A stretch of 64,000 nt of DNA from Streptomyces sp. QL37 (GCF_002941025.1 NZ_PTJS01000001.1:4588001-4652000), one strand, 5' to 3'. Shown: positions 16,716 through 26,152, counted from the first letter of the stretch. The notes: generated by a model from the sequence alone, not told the origin. A program made the numbers and translations.

Positions 16716-18046
16716 GCGCCCGCCGTCGAGGCGGCACCGGGGCGGGAGCGCGGCGCGCTCCTGCCCCTCCGTCGTATCCGGGCCTCGTCGCGTTCCAGCA
16801 GGAGGACCGCCACGTCGTCGGTCAGCTCACCGCCGTTCAGCGCCTGCACCTGGGTGACCGCGGCCTCCAGCAGGGCCTCGCCGCCGAGCCCCTGGTCCAG
16901 CCGGCCGTTGACCATCGCGACCATGCCGTCCTGGCCCAGCCGCTGGGTCCCGTCCTGCCCGACGCGCCCCTCGATGAGCCCGTCGGTGTACATCATCAGG
17001 CTCCAGGAGCCGCCGAGCTCGACCTGCCGGCGCGGCCACCGGGCGTGCGGCAGCAGGCCGAGGGCCGGGCCGCCGTCCTCGTAGGGGAGCAGGTGCGCCG
17101 CCCGCCCCTGGCGGGCGATCAGCGGTGCGGGGTGGCCCGCGATGCACAGGCCGGCGCGGCGGCCGTCGGGTGCGATGTCGATGGTGCAGAGCGTCGCGAA
17201 GATCTCCTCGCTCTGCCGCTCGTGCTCCAGGACCTGTTGCAGCGTGGAGAGCAGGGCGTCGCCGCAGAGCCCTGCCAGCGTGAGCGCCCGCCAGGCGATA
17301 CGCAGCTCGACGCCGAGCGCCGCCTCGTCCGGGCCGTGCCCGCAGACGTCGCCGATCATCGCGTGGACGGTGCCGTCCGGTGTGCGGACCGTGTCGTAGA
17401 AGTCCCCGCCGAGCAGGGCGCGGCTGCGGCCGGGCCGGTAGTGGGCGGCGAAGGCGAGATCGGAGCCGTCGAGGAGCGGTGTGGGCAGCAGCCCGCGTTC
17501 CAGCCTGGCGTTCTCCTGGGCGCGCAGCCGGGACTCGGTCAGCTGGTGCTGGGCGGTGTCCGCGCGCTTGCGCTCCACGGCGTACCGGATGGCGCGGCTG
17601 AGGAGGCGCCCGTCGAGCTCGTCGCGGAAGAGATAGTCCTGGGCCCCGACCCGTACGGCCTCGGCGGCCCGCTCGGCGTCGTCCTCCGCGGTGAGGGCGA
17701 GGACGGCGTGGCGCGGCGCGATGCGCAGGACGTGCTTGAGGGCGGCGAGCTCGTCCGGGCGGCCGGACTCGTCGTCCCGGCCGTCGGTGCGTGCGCCGGT
17801 GGGCAGCGCGGCCGCCTCCAGGTCGAGGTCGAGCAGGATGCAGTCGACGTCGTCGGTGAGCAGACGTCCGGCCTCGGTGAGGTTACGGGCGGTACGGACG
17901 CGGACCCGCGCCCCGGTCGTGGACGACAGCTCGGGGACGGCGAAGGTGCCCGCAGGGTCGTCCTCGATCACCAGGAGTGTGAGGTCGGCGCCATGAGTGG
18001 TCTCCGCAGCGGGAACGGCACGTTGCTGCGGTACGGGTACGGGCAT
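16697..18046 (-). CDS. Response-regulator-fused PP2C (SpoIIE-type) phosphatase
   Basis: This 449-residue protein has an N-terminal receiver-like domain (about residues 22-160), a short coiled linker (ERKRADTAQHQLTESRLRAQENARLERGLLP) and a PPM/SpoIIE phosphatase domain. The receiver keeps the acidic pair in VIEDD, the phospho-acceptor Asp in CILLDLD and the Thr in LALTAED. The usual Lys position reads DYLFRD, an Arg. The phosphatase domain keeps the metal Asp residues in GGDFYD, GDVCGHG and the final TDDVAVLLLER. Such proteins dephosphorylate anti-anti-sigma factors; the partner is not in the window. The ATG at 18046 is preceded by GGAGGGAAGG; an in-frame ATG lies further upstream. Confidence 0.88.
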   Translation of the reverse strand: MPVPVPQQRAVPAAETTHGADLTLLVIEDDPAGTFAVPELSSTTGARVRVRTARNLTEAGRLLTDDVDCILLDLDLEAAALPTGARTDGRDDESGRPDELAALKHVLRIAPRHAVLALTAEDDAERAAEAVRVGAQDYLFRDELDGRLLSRAIRYAVERKRADTAQHQLTESRLRAQENARLERGLLPTPLLDGSDLAFAAHYRPGRSRALLGGDFYDTVRTPDGTVHAMIGDVCGHGPDEAALGVELRIAWRALTLAGLCGDALLSTLQQVLEHERQSEEIFATLCTIDIAPDGRRAGLCIAGHPAPLIARQGRAAHLLPYEDGGPALGLLPHARWPRRQVELGGSWSLMMYTDGLIEGRVGQDGTQRLGQDGMVAMVNGRLDQGLGGEALLEAAVTQVQALNGGELTDDVAVLLLERDEARIRRRGRSAPRSRPGAASTAGAQRPPL

Positions 18047-18302
18047 CGGTTCGGGTTTCCTTCCCTCCCCCCGAGGGCGCGGCGGGACGACGATCGACGA
18101 CCCGCCGACGGGGACGATAGCGGTCCGCGGTACGGGAACGGAATGGCGCCTGGCGATCATCCTTCGTCATATGCGCGGCCATAAGCCGCTTCCCACCACG
18201 GATCCGGCGTGATGGGCGCGCACGAAACGGACATGTGGCCATGACAAACATCACGCACCCGACACGCGTTGCGCACAATCCGCCGGACCGCCCCCGGGCG
18301 GC

Positions 18303-19370
18303 CTACTTGTCCGGCCGGACCACGCCCAGGATCTGCATGGAGCCCGCGCCCGTCAGCGTGACGTCCCGGCCGGGCCGGGGGGCGTGCACGATCGAGCCGT
18401 CTCCGACGTACATCCCGACGTGACTGGCGTCGCTGTGGTAGATGATCAGGTCGCCGGGGCGCATGTCCTCGATGTCGATGCGGGGCAGCTGCCGCCACTG
18501 CTCCTGCGACGTCCGGGGGATCGGCTGCTTCGCCGCCGCCCAGGCCTGTGAGGTCAGCCCCGAGCAGTCGTACGAACCGGGGCCCTCGGCCCCCCATACG
18601 TACGGCTTGCCGATCTGGGCGGTCGCGAAGGCCACCGCCTGCTTGCCGGCGGAGCTCGCCTCGCGGTTGATGTCCTTGAGCGCGCCGGAGGAGAGCCAGG
18701 CGGCCTGGGCCGTGGAAGCGGCGTCCTTCTCCAGCTGGAGAAGCCTGGCCCGCTCCTCCTTGGCCAGCTGCGATTCGAGCTTCTCCGCCGCCGCGATCTG
18801 CCCGTCGATGCTCTTCTTGGCCTTGGCCTGCTTGACGCGGCCGGCCTCGATCTTCTCCAGGTTGAGGTTGGCGTCCTTGGTGTAGGTCTCCAAGTCCTCC
18901 TGGGCCTGCTCCAGTTCGGTCAGCATGCCCTTGGTGGCCTGCTGGCCCTGCCTGGCCTGGTTGATGCCGTCCATGAAGAGGTCCGGATTGCCGCTCAGCA
19001 TCAGCTGCGCGCCCGGGGGGAGTCCGCCGTTGCGGTACTGCTCGCGGGCCTGGGCGCCCGCCCTGTCCTTCAGTTCGGCGATCCTCGCCCGACCGTCGGC
19101 GATCGACTTCGTCAGCCGGACGATCTCGCTGGACTGCTTCTTCGACTGCTCCTCGGCGAGGTTGTACGCGTCCGTCGCCGCCCCGGCCTTGCGGTAGAGG
19201 GTGTCGATCTCCTCACGGACCTCTTCGAGGCTCTTCTTCGGAGAGGCGGAGGAGGTGGCGGTGGGGCTGGGCTCGGGGACCGGGGCCGCCATGGCCTGGA
19301 CCGGCGCGGTCAGCAGGGCCAGTGCGCAGACCAGGGTGATCGCGGCAGCGGCACAGTGGCGTCGGTTCAC
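18303..19370 (-). CDS. Secreted NlpC/P60 peptidoglycan hydrolase with coiled-coil domain
   Basis: This 355-residue RipA-like cell-wall hydrolase has a signal peptide (residues 1-28, hydrophobic ITLVCALALLTAPVQA). A long coiled-coil region follows (about 45-220) that probably auto-inhibits or localises the enzyme. The C-terminal NlpC/P60 domain has catalytic C269 in YDCSGL, H317 in ASHVGMYVG and a further His in IVHAPRPGRD. It cleaves D-Glu/gamma-linked stem peptides outside the membrane. I chose the GTG at 19370 because GGGGGAG lies directly upstream and the signal peptide begins there. A small inverted repeat CTGAC-N5-GTCAG (19418-19432) sits in the promoter region. Confidence 0.92.
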   Translation of the reverse strand: MNRRHCAAAAITLVCALALLTAPVQAMAAPVPEPSPTATSSASPKKSLEEVREEIDTLYRKAGAATDAYNLAEEQSKKQSSEIVRLTKSIADGRARIAELKDRAGAQAREQYRNGGLPPGAQLMLSGNPDLFMDGINQARQGQQATKGMLTELEQAQEDLETYTKDANLNLEKIEAGRVKQAKAKKSIDGQIAAAEKLESQLAKEERARLLQLEKDAASTAQAAWLSSGALKDINREASSAGKQAVAFATAQIGKPYVWGAEGPGSYDCSGLTSQAWAAAKQPIPRTSQEQWRQLPRIDIEDMRPGDLIIYHSDASHVGMYVGDGSIVHAPRPGRDVTLTGAGSMQILGVVRPDK

Positions 19371-19587
19371 AAGCTCCCCCTCCGGGCGAAAGGCAACGAA
19401 AGCCGTATCGCGCACATCTGACTTACCGTCAGTAACAATTCCGTGACGACGCGATCGTGCCATGTTGTCCCGTAAAGCAACAGAGGTCCGCGCCACCCTC
19501 CCCGTCACACAGGGGGACGAACGGTGATCCGCCGGTGTTCCCGGATCCGGCGCCCTTCCGCGTCGACGTGTTCCCGGCCGGTGCCGT

Positions 19588-20373
19588 TCACCCCGTGGCC
19601 GGCCGCAGCGCGGACCAGCGCACGGTGATCTCGCCCTGCCGCCACCGCCGTACACCGTCCGTCAGGGGCCAGTCGGCGGAGACCGCGCGGACCGCCGCGA
19701 TCCAGCGCTGCCGCGCGCCCAGTGACGCGTAAGGGGAGGCCGTGGCCCAGGCCCGGTCGAGGTCCCGCAGGAAGGCGTGGACGGGCTCGCCCGGCACGTT
19801 GCGGTGGATCAGGGCCTTCGGGAGGCGTTCGGCCAGGTCGGAGGGGCGGTCCAGCGAGCCGAGCCGGGTCGCGAAGGTGACCGTGCGCGGGCCTTCCGGG
19901 CCCAGCGCGACCCAGACGTGCCGGCGGCCGATCTCGTCGCAGGTGCCCTCGACCAGCAGCCCGTCCGGGGCGAGCCGGGCGCAGAGCCGCTGCCAGACCG
20001 CGGCGACCTCGCCCTCGTCGTACTGGCGCAGCACGTTCGCGGCCCGGATGAGGAGCGGCCGGCCGGCGGTGGGGATCTCGAAGCCGCCGTGCACGAAGGA
20101 GAGGCCCTCGCGCTCGTACGGCTGCGCCGCCGCCACCCGGGCGGGGTCGATCTCGACGCCCACGACGGCCGTGCGCGGCTCGGCGGTACGCAGCCGCTCC
20201 AGCAGTTCGACGGCGGTCCAGGGGGCGGCGCCGTAGCCGAGGTCGACCGCGACGGGCGCGTCGCCGCGGCGCAGTGCGGGGCCGTGGGTGGCGGCGATCC
20301 AGCGGTCCATGCGGCGCAGCCGGTTGGGGTTGGTGGTCCCGCGGGTCGCGGTGCCGATGGGGCGCTGGTGCAT
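19588..20373 (-). CDS. Class I SAM-dependent methyltransferase-like protein
   Basis: This 261-residue protein has the Rossmann SAM-binding motif DLGYGAAPWTAVELL (about residues 38-52), acidic loop VVGVEIDPARV and LCARLAPDGLLVEGTCDEIGRR at the post-motif strands. It starts MHQRPIGTATRGTTNPNRLRRMDRW, typical of a Streptomyces-conserved family next to mshA. The substrate is unknown. The ATG follows a minus-strand TACGCT by 7 nt, so it is probably leaderless. It diverges from mshA. Confidence 0.85.
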   Translation of the reverse strand: MHQRPIGTATRGTTNPNRLRRMDRWIAATHGPALRRGDAPVAVDLGYGAAPWTAVELLERLRTAEPRTAVVGVEIDPARVAAAQPYEREGLSFVHGGFEIPTAGRPLLIRAANVLRQYDEGEVAAVWQRLCARLAPDGLLVEGTCDEIGRRHVWVALGPEGPRTVTFATRLGSLDRPSDLAERLPKALIHRNVPGEPVHAFLRDLDRAWATASPYASLGARQRWIAAVRAVSADWPLTDGVRRWRQGEITVRWSALRPATG

Positions 20374-20566
20374 GCAAGGGAGCGTATGCGAAGCCCCGGC
20401 GGGCAGACGCGGGAGCAGCGGCGCGCGGGAGCCGCCGTCCGGCGCGCCGGAGAGTTCGCAATGTTTTGGCAAAGCGGAAATGAAAGGCGGGGTTCCGCTG
20501 TTCTGGGACTTCGAAGGGGTCGTGTGCCCTGTACGTGTCATGCCCTGAGCGAGGAGGAGCGGACCC

Positions 20567-21916
20567 GTGAGCCAGTACGTCTCCCGGCTCGGCAGCAGCC
20601 GTGCGGCACCCCGTATCCGCTTCCCGGGCACGTTCGCCGGCCACCGTAAGCCGCGCCGTGTCGCGATGCTCTCCGTGCACACCTCCCCGCTGCACCAGCC
20701 CGGCACGGGCGACGCCGGCGGTATGAACGTCTACATCGTGGAGCTGGCCAGGCGCCTCGCCGCGATCGGCATCGAGGTCGAGATCTTCACCCGGGCCACC
20801 ACCGGCGGGCTGCCCCCGACGGTCGAGCTGGCTCCCGGGGTCCTGGTCCGGCACGTCGACGCGGGGCCCTACGAAGGTCTCGCCAAGGAGGAGCTGCCCG
20901 CACAGCTCTGTGCCTTCACCCACGGCGTGATGCAGGCGTGGGCCGGCCAGCGCCCCGGCTACTACGACCTGGTCCACTCCCACTACTGGCTGTCCGGCCA
21001 GGTCGGCTGGCTCGCCGCGCAGCGCTGGGGCGTCCCGCTCGTCCACGCCATGCACACCATGGCGAAGGTCAAGAACGCCGCGCTCGCGGAGGGCGACACC
21101 CCGGAGCCGGCCGCCCGCGTCATCGGCGAGACCCAGATCGTCCACGCCTCCGACCGGCTCATCGCGAACACCGCGGGGGAGGCCGACGAGCTCGTCCGCT
21201 TCTACGACGCGGACCCGGCGTCCGTCGCAGTCGTGCACCCCGGGGTGAATCTGGAGCGCTTCCGCCCCGGCGACGGCCGCGCGGCCGCGCGCGCCCGCCT
21301 CGGACTGCCGCAGGACGCCCTGATCCCGCTGTTCGCGGGACGCATCCAGCCGCTGAAGGCCCCGGACGTGCTGCTGCGCGCCGTCGCCGTGCTCCTGGAC
21401 CGTGATCCCTCGCTGCGCTCGCGCATCCTCGTACCCGTCGTCGGAGGCCCCAGCGGCAGCGGGCTCGCCAAGCCGGAGGGCCTCCAGAAGCTCGCGGCGC
21501 GCCTCGGCATCGCCGATGTCGTCCGGTTCCACCCGCCGGTCGGCCAGGACCAGCTCGCCGACTGGTTCCGGGCGGCGTCCGTCCTGGTCATGCCCTCGTA
21601 CAACGAGTCCTTCGGGCTGGTCGCCATTGAGGCCCAGGCGGCCGGTACGCCCGTCGTCGCGGCGGCGGTGGGCGGTCTCCCGGTCGCCGTACGGGACGGA
21701 GTCAGCGGCTTCCTGATCCCCGGCCACGACCCGGAGGCCTACGCGCAGGCGCTGAGCCGCTTCGCGGACAGCGCCGAGCTGGCCGACCGGATGGGCGAGG
21801 CCGCAGCCGCTCACGCACAGTCGTTCGGCTGGGACACGGCGGCGTCGGCCACCGCAGACGTGTACACGGCGGCGATGCACGATCACCGGCGCCGCGCCCG
21901 CTCGCACCACGGCTGA
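20567..21916 (+). CDS. mshA: D-inositol-3-phosphate glycosyltransferase (mycothiol biosynthesis)
   Basis: This 449-residue GT-B retaining glycosyltransferase of family GT4 transfers GlcNAc from UDP-GlcNAc to 1-L-myo-inositol-1-phosphate, the first step of mycothiol synthesis. Visible hallmarks are [19 protein letters not shown] at the acceptor site, [28 protein letters not shown] at the sugar-nucleotide site, and [20 protein letters not shown] with the EX7E pair. The length and order match characterised actinobacterial MshA. The GTG at 20567 follows GAGGAGGAG. Downstream, ybjN follows as in other Streptomyces. Confidence 0.97.
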   Translation: MSQYVSRLGSSRAAPRIRFPGTFAGHRKPRRVAMLSVHTSPLHQPGTGDAGGMNVYIVELARRLAAIGIEVEIFTRATTGGLPPTVELAPGVLVRHVDAGPYEGLAKEELPAQLCAFTHGVMQAWAGQRPGYYDLVHSHYWLSGQVGWLAAQRWGVPLVHAMHTMAKVKNAALAEGDTPEPAARVIGETQIVHASDRLIANTAGEADELVRFYDADPASVAVVHPGVNLERFRPGDGRAAARARLGLPQDALIPLFAGRIQPLKAPDVLLRAVAVLLDRDPSLRSRILVPVVGGPSGSGLAKPEGLQKLAARLGIADVVRFHPPVGQDQLADWFRAASVLVMPSYNESFGLVAIEAQAAGTPVVAAAVGGLPVAVRDGVSGFLIPGHDPEAYAQALSRFADSAELADRMGEAAAAHAQSFGWDTAASATADVYTAAMHDHRRRARSHHG

Positions 21917-21964
21917 GCGGGGCGTCCGGCTGGGCGCACGGGCGCGTTGTCGTACGCTCGCACC

Positions 21965-22471
21965 ATGGCTGACGTATCCGACGAGGCAGCAGCGGCGCAG
22001 GTCATCGAGGCGACGCTGAAGGACGCGGAGCTCGAATGGGAGAGCCCCGGGCCCGGGAACTACGTCGTGAAGCTGCCCGGCACGCGCAAACTGTCCACGA
22101 CCTGTTCCCTGATCGTCGGGCAGCACTCCCTCTCCCTCAACGCGTTCGTCATCCGTCACCCCGATGAGAACGACGCGGCCGTGCACCGCTGGCTCCTGGA
22201 GCACAACCTTCGTCTCTTCGGGGTGAGTTACGCCATCGACCAGCTCGGCGACATCTATCTCGTCGGCAAGCTCCCGCTCTCGGTCGTCACGCGTGACGAG
22301 CTCGACCGGCTGCTCGGCGCGGTCCTGGAGGCGGCGGACGGCGCGTTCAACCCGCTGCTGGAGCTGGGTTTCGCGAGCGCGATCCGCAAGGAGTACGCCT
22401 GGCGGGTGGAGCGCGGCGAATCGACACGCAACCTGGACGCCTTCACGCATCTCACGCGGCGCCCTTCCTGA
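21965..22471 (+). CDS. YbjN domain protein
   Basis: This 168-residue YbjN-fold protein resembles type III secretion chaperone-like proteins. The conserved core reads LEWESPGPGNYVVKLPGTRKLSTTCSLIVGQHSLSLNAFVIRHPDENDAAVHRWLLEHNLRLFGVSYAID. The biochemical role is unknown; a sensory or chaperone role is often proposed for the family. The ATG is 6 nt after TACGCT (21953-21958), so the transcript is probably leaderless. It stands between mshA and gpmA in the conserved Streptomyces order. After the stop, short repeats of CTGAGGCCG fill the gap to the next gene. Confidence 0.88.
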   Translation: MADVSDEAAAAQVIEATLKDAELEWESPGPGNYVVKLPGTRKLSTTCSLIVGQHSLSLNAFVIRHPDENDAAVHRWLLEHNLRLFGVSYAIDQLGDIYLVGKLPLSVVTRDELDRLLGAVLEAADGAFNPLLELGFASAIRKEYAWRVERGESTRNLDAFTHLTRRPS

Positions 22472-22548
22472 GGCGGGCCTGCTGAGGCCGCTCCGGCGAG
22501 GCCGGCTTTCTGAGGCCGGTTTCCTGAGGCCGTCATCGGCGCGGCGCG

Positions 22549-23523
22549 CTACATCAGCGCCTTCAGCGCCGTGACGAGCCTCGGCGCCACCTCGTTCCAT
22601 GTCATCTCCACCGCGTCGGGCCCCACGCTCCGGGGCACCGTCTCGGTGAGCATGATCAAGTAGAGGTAGCTGCGGCAGAGGTCGATCCGGCGGCGTACGG
22701 ACGGCGTGAAGTCGAGCGGTGCGCCCGTCGCGGCCGCGTATCCACCGAGGAAGTCCAGGTCCGTCTCCGGGTCTCCGAAGAGTGACGTGGAGACGAGATC
22801 GGCGACCGGATCGCCCCAGAACATCCGCTCACCGTCGATGATCCCGCCGATGCGCCGGGCTCCGGGCTCCCCGGTCACCAGGACGTTCCCCTGCCAGAGG
22901 TCGAAGTGGACCAGGGCGGGCCGGGTGACGTCGTCCAGCACGTCCGACGCCCCGGCGAGCACCTCGCGGATCAGCCCCACGGGGTACGGCAGCCTCGCCC
23001 CGTATCTCCCGGCGTCCGCGAGCACGGCGTCGGTCATCGCCGTGAACGCCTCACGCCAGGTGGGAGAGAGCGGCCCCAGGGGCTCGGCGGGATACCCGAA
23101 GCCGCCGGGGCCCGTGACTCCGTGCAGCCGGCCGACGATGCTCCCCAACTCGGCACGCAGGGCACGTGTCTCGCCGGCCGTGAGATCACCGGCGACCGCG
23201 CTCCAGGGCCGCCCGGGGCGCGCGGTCATGACGACGTACGCCCCGGCCGGCGCCCCGGGGTCGAGCTCGCTGTGCACGACCTGCGGGATAGCGGCACCGG
23301 CTCCGGCGGCGGCGCCGTAGAAGGTGACCTCGTTGACGAGCAGGCGCTGTTCGTGGCTCAGACCGGCGGCGTGCGCCGGGGGGATCTTCACCACCCACTC
23401 CCTGCCGTCGCCGAAGGTCACGCGGGAGACGCTGTTGTACGTGCCCCCGGTGAGCGGCTCGACGGACGCGGGCTCGGGGGCTCCCACGGCTTCCAGCACG
23501 GCTGTTGTGGCGTCGACGGACAC
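22549..23523 (-). CDS. Aminoglycoside phosphotransferase/fructosamine-kinase-like protein
   Basis: This 324-residue kinase-fold protein has a Gly-rich entry LTGGTYNSVSRV, an ATP-binding Lys in WVVKIP, the catalytic loop LVHFDLWQGNVLV (HxDxxxxN) and the following metal acid in IIDGERMFWGD. The catalytic Asp and Asn are present. The acceptor is unknown. I used the GTG at 23523 because GAGGGG lies 9 nt upstream of it; an in-frame start 39 bp further upstream lacks a ribosome site. It converges on ybjN. Confidence 0.86.
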   Translation of the reverse strand: MSVDATTAVLEAVGAPEPASVEPLTGGTYNSVSRVTFGDGREWVVKIPPAHAAGLSHEQRLLVNEVTFYGAAAGAGAAIPQVVHSELDPGAPAGAYVVMTARPGRPWSAVAGDLTAGETRALRAELGSIVGRLHGVTGPGGFGYPAEPLGPLSPTWREAFTAMTDAVLADAGRYGARLPYPVGLIREVLAGASDVLDDVTRPALVHFDLWQGNVLVTGEPGARRIGGIIDGERMFWGDPVADLVSTSLFGDPETDLDFLGGYAAATGAPLDFTPSVRRRIDLCRSYLYLIMLTETVPRSVGPDAVEMTWNEVAPRLVTALKALM

Positions 23524-23630
23524 GGGCCGGTCCCCTCGTGGCTCACCTGCGGAGTCGACCACCCCACAGGAGCTTCACAGAGTGATCACGGCGTAGTCAC
23601 GATCACATCCCGTGACCGTTCGGGGCGATC

Positions 23631-23656
23631 ATCGGACAGATGTCCGATCGTAGAGT
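23631..23656 (+). promoter_or_regulatory. Palindrome and -10 element before the lipoprotein gene
   Basis: ATCGGACA-GA-TGTCCGAT (23631-23648) is a perfect 8-2-8 palindrome that ends 2 bp before TAGAGT (23651-23656), a plausible -10. An operator between -35 and -10 is suggested; no regulator is identifiable. Confidence 0.55.
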
Positions 23657-23745
23657 GTCCTGCACTGCCACAGCCCCCTGTACCGGCCATGAATTACAGG
23701 CTGGGGAAGGGCTGTTGCTCCTTCAGACGGAGAGATGAACGAACC

Positions 23746-24522
23746 ATGCGCGCCACCGCCGTACGCCGTACCGCCCTCGTCGCCGCCGCGGCGTCCATGA
23801 CCCTGCTCGCGACCGCCTGCAGCGGCTCGGACTCCGACGCCAAGGGTGAAGGCTCCACCTCGGGAGGCAAGGACGACGCCTCCTCCAAGCCCGCCGCGGT
23901 CAAGGCACTGACGTCGGCCGAGCTGGAGAAGGTGTCCCTGGAGCAGGGTGACGTCACGGGCCACAAGGTCTCGAAGACCGGCCCCGAGGACATCGCGCAG
24001 CCCGGGGACGTCACCGTCGACAAGAAGGAGTGCGAGCCGATCGGCTTCGCCTTCTACGGCGTGAAGCGGGGCACCCCGGCCGGGAACGCGGGGCGCAAGG
24101 TCGTCCAGGAGCCCAAGAAGGACGAGTCCGCCGACCCCGAGGACGCGCTCGCCGGCCTGCTCGACATGACGTCGTCCCTGGTCACCCTGGCCTCGTACGA
24201 GGGTGACGGCGCGGCGAAGAGCCTGGCCGAGCTCCGCGACTCCGCCGCCAAGTGCACCGGCGGGTTCACCCTCTCCATGAAGGGCTCGAAGCAGAAGGTC
24301 ACCAAGCTGACCGAGGAGAAGGTGACGGGCGGCGAGGAGGCCCTCGCCTGGCGGGTGCAGATGGGAGAGGGCGACGAGGCGGCGCCCTTCAAGCTCGTGA
24401 GCCTGCGTCAGGGCGGCACGGTCGCCACCTTCTTCTCCTTCAACCTCGGCAAGACGGGCGCGGAGGCCGACTTCGACCTGCCGACCGCGGTGATCGACGC
24501 GCAGGTGAAGAAGCTCGGCTGA
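23746..24522 (+). CDS. Putative lipoprotein of unknown function
   Basis: This 258-residue protein has a lipoprotein signal ending in LATAC with the modified Cys at residue 25. A Ser/Gly/Asp/Lys-rich linker and a mature domain of about 200 residues follow. The mature part looks like the actinobacterial LpqN/LppX-less family of secreted beta-rich proteins, but I cannot name it. Anchoring to the outer face of the membrane follows from the lipobox. GGAGAG precedes the ATG at 23746. Confidence 0.83.
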   Translation: MRATAVRRTALVAAAASMTLLATACSGSDSDAKGEGSTSGGKDDASSKPAAVKALTSAELEKVSLEQGDVTGHKVSKTGPEDIAQPGDVTVDKKECEPIGFAFYGVKRGTPAGNAGRKVVQEPKKDESADPEDALAGLLDMTSSLVTLASYEGDGAAKSLAELRDSAAKCTGGFTLSMKGSKQKVTKLTEEKVTGGEEALAWRVQMGEGDEAAPFKLVSLRQGGTVATFFSFNLGKTGAEADFDLPTAVIDAQVKKLG

Positions 24523-24543
24523 GGCCCCGGCCGATTCTCCGGG

Positions 24544-24786
24544 TCACGGCAGCGGTACGAGCCTGACGACGGTGACCGTCAGCACGGACCCGGAGACGTA
24601 GTAGAGGACGATGGCGCCGTACACCGTCGCCTCGCGCCGGTCGCGTTCACGTTTCACGGCGGACGAGGCGTGTCCGTAAGGATCCAGGGCCAGGGTGCGC
24701 GCCATCTCGTCACGGAACGAGTCGCCGTCGCGCATCTTGGCCAGGGTGTCGTCGGCGGGCGGTGCGTAGGAGATGCGGAAACTCAA
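24544..24786 (-). CDS. RelE/ParE-like small protein, putative toxin
   Basis: This 80-residue protein starts MSFRISYAPPADDTLAKMRDGDSFRDEMARTLALDPYGHAS and ends VYGAIVLYYVSGSVLTVTVVRLVPLP. This size and alpha-then-beta order fit the RelE/ParE toxin fold, with a terminal strand after the exposed basic segment SAVKRERDRREATV. No catalytic residues can be confirmed. It overlaps the upstream gene by 4 bp. As the second gene of a two-gene cassette it matches the antitoxin-toxin order. Confidence 0.6.
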   Translation of the reverse strand: MSFRISYAPPADDTLAKMRDGDSFRDEMARTLALDPYGHASSAVKRERDRREATVYGAIVLYYVSGSVLTVTVVRLVPLP

Positions 24787-25031
24787 GCGACGTTCCGCCT
24801 CTCCGCCTCGTCCTGCGCCAGCCGGTCCAGGATCTGTTCGGCCTCGGGATCGGGTACGGACTCGAGCATCCAGTGCCGCATGACGGCCTGGATCTCGTGC
24901 ACCCCGGCCTCGTTGATCGCGTGGTCGAACTCCTCGCGTCTCTCCTCGGGCAGCGCGGCACGGATCGCCGGAATGCTGTTGGGCACCTCTACCTCGGTGC
25001 CGCCGACGAAGGTCTTCAGAGACTCGCCCAT
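24783..25031 (-). CDS. Putative antitoxin-like protein (DUF6247-like)
   Basis: This 82-residue acidic protein (SIPAIRAALPEERREEFDHAINEAGVHEIQAVMRHWMLESVPDPEAEQILDRL) is mostly helical and starts at an ATG after GGGAGAG. It precedes and overlaps the RelE-like gene, as antitoxins usually do. The pattern recalls actinobacterial DUF6247 proteins that are found next to RelE-like toxins; I recognise the resemblance but not firmly. Neutralising activity is inferred only. Confidence 0.6.
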   Translation of the reverse strand: MGESLKTFVGGTEVEVPNSIPAIRAALPEERREEFDHAINEAGVHEIQAVMRHWMLESVPDPEAEQILDRLAQDEAERRNVA

Positions 25032-25155
25032 GATCGCTCTCCCCGATCTCCTTGCTCTCCGCGCCCCGCCTGCCTCCGCCCCCGAAGGCGTGCGCCTGGG
25101 CAACGGGCAGGTGTAAAGGCCACGTTAGCGGCTGCCACCCCCGCAGGAGTGCCCG

Positions 25156-25635
25156 CTACGGCCCGCAGAGCCGGGCGAGGTGTACGTCGAGCCGCGCGAC
25201 GCGCCCCGGCAGCGGTGACCTGAGGTCCCACCAACGGATGGCGATGATCTCGTCGTTGGGCTCGAACTCGCGCCGGCCGCGCGCGGTCCCGGCGAACAGG
25301 GCGCCGTACTCGCGACGTTGCCGGGGGGCAAGCGCGAACTCCGCGTGCCCGACGAACCGCAGAGGCCCGTCGGGCTCGTGCCCGGTCTCCTCGAACAGCT
25401 CCCGGAGGGCGGCCTGTCGCGCGCTCTCGCCGGGATCGATCCTGCCGCCGGGGAGTTCCCAGGAATCTCGGTGACGGTCGTGGACCATGAGCACGCTGCC
25501 CTGGTGCCAGAGCGCGGTCAGCGCCGTGGGGGAGGGGGCATCCCCGGGAGGCGAGTTCTCGCACCCCGGTTCGAAGGAGACCAGTAGATTGCCGCGGCTG
25601 TCGACTGCGAGCGGCTCGGTGGCGTGCTCAGTCAT
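25156..25635 (-). CDS. NUDIX hydrolase
   Basis: This 159-residue protein has a complete Nudix box, the GX5EX7REUXEEXGU pattern read as GRIDPGESARQAALRELFEETG (about residues 66-88). It hydrolyses a nucleoside diphosphate linked to another moiety, and the substrate is not predictable. The ATG at 25635 is preceded by GGAAGG. It is followed by an approximately 125-bp gap before the small antitoxin-like gene. Confidence 0.92.
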   Translation of the reverse strand: MTEHATEPLAVDSRGNLLVSFEPGCENSPPGDAPSPTALTALWHQGSVLMVHDRHRDSWELPGGRIDPGESARQAALRELFEETGHEPDGPLRFVGHAEFALAPRQRREYGALFAGTARGRREFEPNDEIIAIRWWDLRSPLPGRVARLDVHLARLCGP

Positions 25636-25723
25636 GCCTGGAGCCTTCCCCCACTCACGGCCCCGGGAACAACGACCGCGACGAACCCGGTGCGGTGCGT
25701 CGCGGTCGGGGGTGCGCAGGTGC

Positions 25724-26152
25724 TTACGTGACCGGCTGACCGATGCCCAGCATGTTGCCCTCGCTGTCCCGGAACCAGGCACCGCGTTCACCCCTGGCGC
25801 CCTTGCTCGGATAGTTGCCCTCGATGTCGGCGATGCCGTTCTGCGTGCGGAGCCCCGGCAGGTCGACGGTCTCGAAGACGACGCCGCGCCGCCCCAGCTC
25901 CGACACGACCGCCTCGATGTCGTCGACCTGCCACCCCATCTGGGTGAAGGTGCCGGGCGAGGCCCCCGCCGACTGAAACAACGCGAACTCCGAGTCCCCG
26001 CACCGGTACAGCAGCCCGCCCGGCCGCTCGTCGACGGGCTCCAGGCCGAGCTTCTCGGAGTAGAAACACCGCGCCCGCCCCAGGTCCTGCGCGGGGAGCC
26101 GGGTCGCGGCACTGCGCGCCCCGGCCAGAAGGCCACTGTCGTGTGCGTCCAT
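25724..26152 (-). CDS. VOC (glyoxalase/bleomycin resistance-like) protein
   Basis: This 142-residue protein has two beta-alpha-beta-beta-beta modules: the first around LPAQDLGRARCFYSEKLGLEP, the second around MGWQVDDIEAVVSELGRRGV ending in WFRDSEGNMLGIGQ. This is the vicinal-oxygen-chelate fold. The terminal Glu/Asn segment SEGNMLGI is typical of the glyoxalase-like group. Metal ligands and substrate are not clear. Confidence 0.87.
   Translation of the reverse strand: MDAHDSGLLAGARSAATRLPAQDLGRARCFYSEKLGLEPVDERPGGLLYRCGDSEFALFQSAGASPGTFTQMGWQVDDIEAVVSELGRRGVVFETVDLPGLRTQNGIADIEGNYPSKGARGERGAWFRDSEGNMLGIGQPVT

Noticed and set aside
19371..19587. A c-di-AMP (ydaO) riboswitch before the NlpC/P60 gene, as found before other Streptomyces cell-wall hydrolases.
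   Set aside because: The conserved riboswitch core is not visible and the leader is short; only a small inverted repeat is seen.
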